From: Bremia lactucae | Taxonomy: Eukaryota > Oomycota > Peronosporomycetes > Peronosporales > Peronosporaceae | DNA length: 18,998 nucleotides | Assembly: GCF_004359215.1 (NCBI RefSeq) | Contig: NW_027152098.1 | Coordinates: forward strand, 1-18,998 | Reading direction: 5' to 3' | Shown here: positions 17,298-18,998 of the stretch, one piece after another | Position numbering within the stretch: the stretch's first letter is position 1 | How the letters are laid out: each line of letters begins with the position of its first letter | Notes under the pieces: model-generated | The model's database searches: none | Told to the model about the DNA's origin: nothing | What the model saw: only the letters and a program-made list of their open reading frames with translations | Translations under genes and position numbers: made by a program

Positions 17298-17726
17298 CTA
17301 CGCCATCGTCATCACCACGCACAGAAATATGTGCGGGTGACGGCACGGAGACGGTGCTGGCAATGATGAATCATCCTCATCGTCGAAACCGAACATGCTG
17401 TAGCAAACGCTATTAGCTCGACTATCCGATTGAGCCCCCTCATTCGAAGGCTCATAGTCATCCGCCAGACGATGATCAGGCGACTGTTCTGTTCTCCCCG
17501 AGTCGGCCATGTCGTCCGACTCGCATTCGTAGTCGACCTCCAAAGAGGGGTTGCATTCACGTGGTGTATCACCACGTGCACCCGCAACATTTAGAGTTGC
17601 GGGAGAAAATGACACTACGGCAGGCGGAACGTCTGCCGCAAGAGACAATAATGCGTCGCTCGCGGCTGCATGAACCGCAGCCGAAGGCGCCGCACTATTC
17701 GCATACCACATGGACTTGTTAATCAT
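17298..17726 (-). CDS. Hypothetical antisense protein between gypsy C pol and 3' LTR
   Basis: A 142-codon minus-strand frame starting at ATG 17726 (MINKSMWYANSAAPSAAVHA), about 120 bases inside the 3' LTR and reading back into the element. It is Ala/Ser-rich at the N-terminus (residues 10-50), then acidic and Asp/Glu-rich in the middle and end (DYECESDDMADSGRTEQ and FGFDDEDDSSL). No signal peptide, membrane segment or enzyme motif is seen. The sense strand has no comparable frame here. Antisense genes in exactly this position are known, as I recall, from some plant Ty3/gypsy families (Grande, Retand). The region is dense in self-complementary words, which can keep antisense frames open by chance, so coding is uncertain. 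A minus-strand promoter in the LTR would be required. Confidence 0.4.
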   Translation of the reverse strand: MINKSMWYANSAAPSAAVHAAASDALLSLAADVPPAVVSFSPATLNVAGARGDTPRECNPSLEVDYECESDDMADSGRTEQSPDHRLADDYEPSNEGAQSDSRANSVCYSMFGFDDEDDSSLPAPSPCRHPHIFLCVVMTMA

Positions 17727-17830
17727 GCGATAGAATTAAAATTGATGATTTTGACCAATCAACATCTTTTTTAATTAAGTAGTCTTATAGTGACCACTCT
17801 ATCCAATGATAGTCAGAGTGATTGTCGTTT

Positions 17831-17840
17831 AAGGGAGGGG
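17831..17840 (+). other. Polypurine tract of gypsy C
   Basis: AAGGGAGGGG lies three bases before the inferred LTR start, the standard position for the plus-strand primer that RNase H leaves during reverse transcription. It marks the downstream LTR as the 3' LTR of this element. Confidence 0.75.
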
Positions 17841-17843
17841 TGA

Positions 17844-18247
17844 TGTAACGAGATGGATCGTTACATGAAATTAACACTTAAAGGTTGTTAATTAGTATAT
17901 TATCTCAGAGATAGATAATATTACGTTACATGGTAATATTCTAAAAGCTTATCCATTGGTAGATATCAGACCATTATATCTACTTTCTCCGCGGTCCAGT
18001 CAGCGCTGGACGCGTGCAAAGAGCGATAGAGATAAGACTTTATTACATATTTTGTATTTGTTATTAATTAAGTTAGTATTAAAAGATAGAAAGAGAAGAA
18101 CTTAATCGTGTTAATTACAGTTTTAATTAACCCCCTTAAAAGCAAGTGTTTTTGATGAGAATGTTCCTCTGCACGTACTAGTGTACGTTTAGTGAGGTGA
18201 GGCACCACTCGTACTGAAGCAGTACAAGCCAGTAGTGCCCCCTTACA
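17844..18247 (+). repeat. Gypsy C 3' LTR (404 bp)
   Basis: Begins TGTAACGAGATGG and ends GTGCCCCCTTACA, with inverted termini TGTAA...TTACA. It is bounded on the left by the polypurine tract and is not followed by a primer binding site, so it is a 3' LTR. The opening 22 bases form a hairpin (TGTAACG-loop-CGTTACA, 17844-17865). An AT-rich ACCATTATATCTACTTTC near 17972-17989 could be the TATA region. The sequence resembles LTRs of oomycete gypsy elements I have seen. No second copy is present in the window for an age estimate. Confidence 0.82.
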
Positions 18248-18408
18248 TTCTTAGTATTGACGTCTAGTTGCTAAGATTTCCAAGCAGCTTAAAACCTTCC
18301 ACTGCACGTCGCGTACGTGAGAATTTCGGAGGCACTCACCTTCACTATTATCAATGTATGTTGGCTAGTACTGAGGCCCTAATATTAAAGGGTGCCCCTC
18401 TACATTGG
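18248..18408. other. Flanking sequence 3' of gypsy C
   Basis: No open frame or family recognised. The five bases after the LTR (TTCTT) would be the right-hand target duplication, but the left end of the element is missing, so it cannot be tested. Confidence 0.5.
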
Positions 18409-18535
18409 TCATGAAAATTTACATCTTAAAATTATATTATGCTTGTAGGACCAAACTTGCGGCCAGTAAAGTGATTTACTGGCGCAAGTTTGGTCCTACA
18501 AGCATAATATAATTTTAAGATGTAAATTTTCATGA
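18409..18535. repeat. 127-bp near-perfect palindrome (about 61-bp arms, 4-base loop)
   Basis: Left arm 18409-18470 (from TCATGAAAATTTACATC to GGCCAGTAAA) and right arm 18475-18535 are exact reverse complements apart from one extra base in the left GCGGCC. The loop is GTGA. No target-site duplication is visible at the borders. The words AGTGATTTA / GTGATTTA occur both at the loop (from 18471) and just outside the right arm (from 18535), which would fit a template switch. No coding content, and it does not match the LTRs here. Confidence 0.97.
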
Positions 18536-18998
18536 GTGATTTAGCGCCTGCGCTAATTACGATACCACAAAATAGTTTAAAACCAAATTAAGAAATGCTA
18601 CAAGATATAATTCATAAGTATGGATACATACTTTTACATACTTTGGATTGCAATTAACAATATTTGTATATAATTTCGTCGGAGTCCATATTGCCAGAAT
18701 TTTTTTCATGCGTGATTAAATGCATAGCCTTTAGGCCTATGGCTTTGATTAGAGAGCCTGATGTTTTACACTCGTTTGTTTGAGCGTGGTCATGGTTAGA
18801 TCACTCAGTTTCGGGTTCCAATCCTATATCATGAAAGTTCTCAAAATTTTGAAACAATGATGATCTTGGATTCCACCATGATGGCTGTGATTCGTATTAT
18901 TTATATTTTAGGAACGTTTTGGTAATCTCGTTGCTTGACAATGCGCTGTTACAGAGCAACTAATTGGATGAAGTGAATTATAATGGACAGCCTCTATT
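18536..18998. other. AT-rich flank, nothing recognised
   Basis: No open frame of useful length and no repeat family recognised up to the end of the window. Confidence 0.5.

Larger units (their letters stand above)
13306..18247 (+). mobile_element. Gypsy C: chromodomain-bearing Ty3/gypsy retrotransposon lacking its 5' part
   Basis: From an RT motif (GPLPREQV at 13310) through RT palm, RNase H, HHCC and catalytic integrase, integrase C-terminus, chromodomain, a 1.1 kb 3' region, polypurine tract and 3' LTR. The missing gag, protease and 5' LTR may have been replaced by gypsy B sequence at the RT junction. It is the best-preserved element here, with a 272-codon open RT/RNase H stretch and a 137-codon open chromodomain stretch, yet still carries several frameshifts, stops and a catalytic deletion. 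Confidence 0.85.

Noticed and set aside
17844..18247. Treating this LTR as the 5' LTR of an element continuing to the right
   Set aside because: It is preceded by a polypurine tract and is not followed by the TGGTAGCACT primer site seen in gypsy A and B.
18409..18535. Reading the palindrome as a standard MITE insertion
   Set aside because: No target-site duplication at the borders, and the arms meet at a 4-base loop with no internal region. A local fold-back event fits at least as well.
1..18998. rRNA, tRNA, CRISPR, riboswitch or bacterial operon features
   Set aside because: None seen. The only tRNA-related sequences are the short primer binding sites of the retrotransposons.

Overview
This window reads as eukaryotic, transposon-rich, intergenic DNA with no intact host gene. 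The gypsy gag, protease, RT, integrase and chromodomain segments and the copia gag, integrase and RNase H segments resemble the LTR retrotransposons of oomycetes (Phytophthora and downy mildews). That assignment is my recognition of the families, not a search result. The sequence is AT-rich between elements and near 50% GC inside them. Almost every coding segment is broken by stops and frameshifts, so these are mostly dead copies. There are no rRNA, tRNA, CRISPR or bacterial features.

Layout, left to right. 1-910: AT-rich, with a possible FAR1/MULE transposase zinc-domain scrap at 80-313. 911-2632 (+): gypsy A, a primer binding site followed by broken gag, zinc knuckle and aspartic protease, with everything after protease missing. 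2641-2965: AT-rich spacer. 2966-5085 (-): 3' half of a copia element (linker, RT, RNase H, 3' LTR). 5086-5775: unassigned. 5776-8720 (+): 5' half of a related copia element (5' LTR, primer binding site, gag, protease, integrase). 8725-10060: AT-rich, no gene recognised. 10363-13305 (+): gypsy B (primer binding site, gag, zinc knuckle, protease, part of RT). 13306-18247 (+): gypsy C (RT, RNase H, HHCC and catalytic integrase, chromodomain, a 1.1 kb 3' region with antisense open frames, polypurine tract, a 404-bp 3' LTR). 18248-18998: flank carrying a 127-bp near-perfect palindrome.

In an intact element these parts cooperate as follows. Gag forms the particle, protease matures it, and RT/RNase H copies the RNA from a tRNA primer. 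Integrase inserts the DNA, and in gypsy C a chromodomain would tether integrase to chromatin. None of the five copies looks autonomous.

The most unusual signals are structural. (1) A hand scan of the gypsy A and C coding regions finds far more perfect short hairpins (stems of 8-13 bp, tiny loops) than chance predicts. (2) Two much longer hairpins are present (about 53-bp arms at 15500-15617, about 61-bp arms at 18409-18535). Together these suggest repeated fold-back template switching. (3) The copia 5' LTR is followed by a site matching the anticodon arm, not the 3' end, of initiator tRNA-Met, which implies half-tRNA priming. (4) The RT region is present twice in tandem, from two different gypsy lineages joined near the same RT landmark. 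(5) Antisense open frames lie between the gypsy C chromodomain and its 3' LTR.
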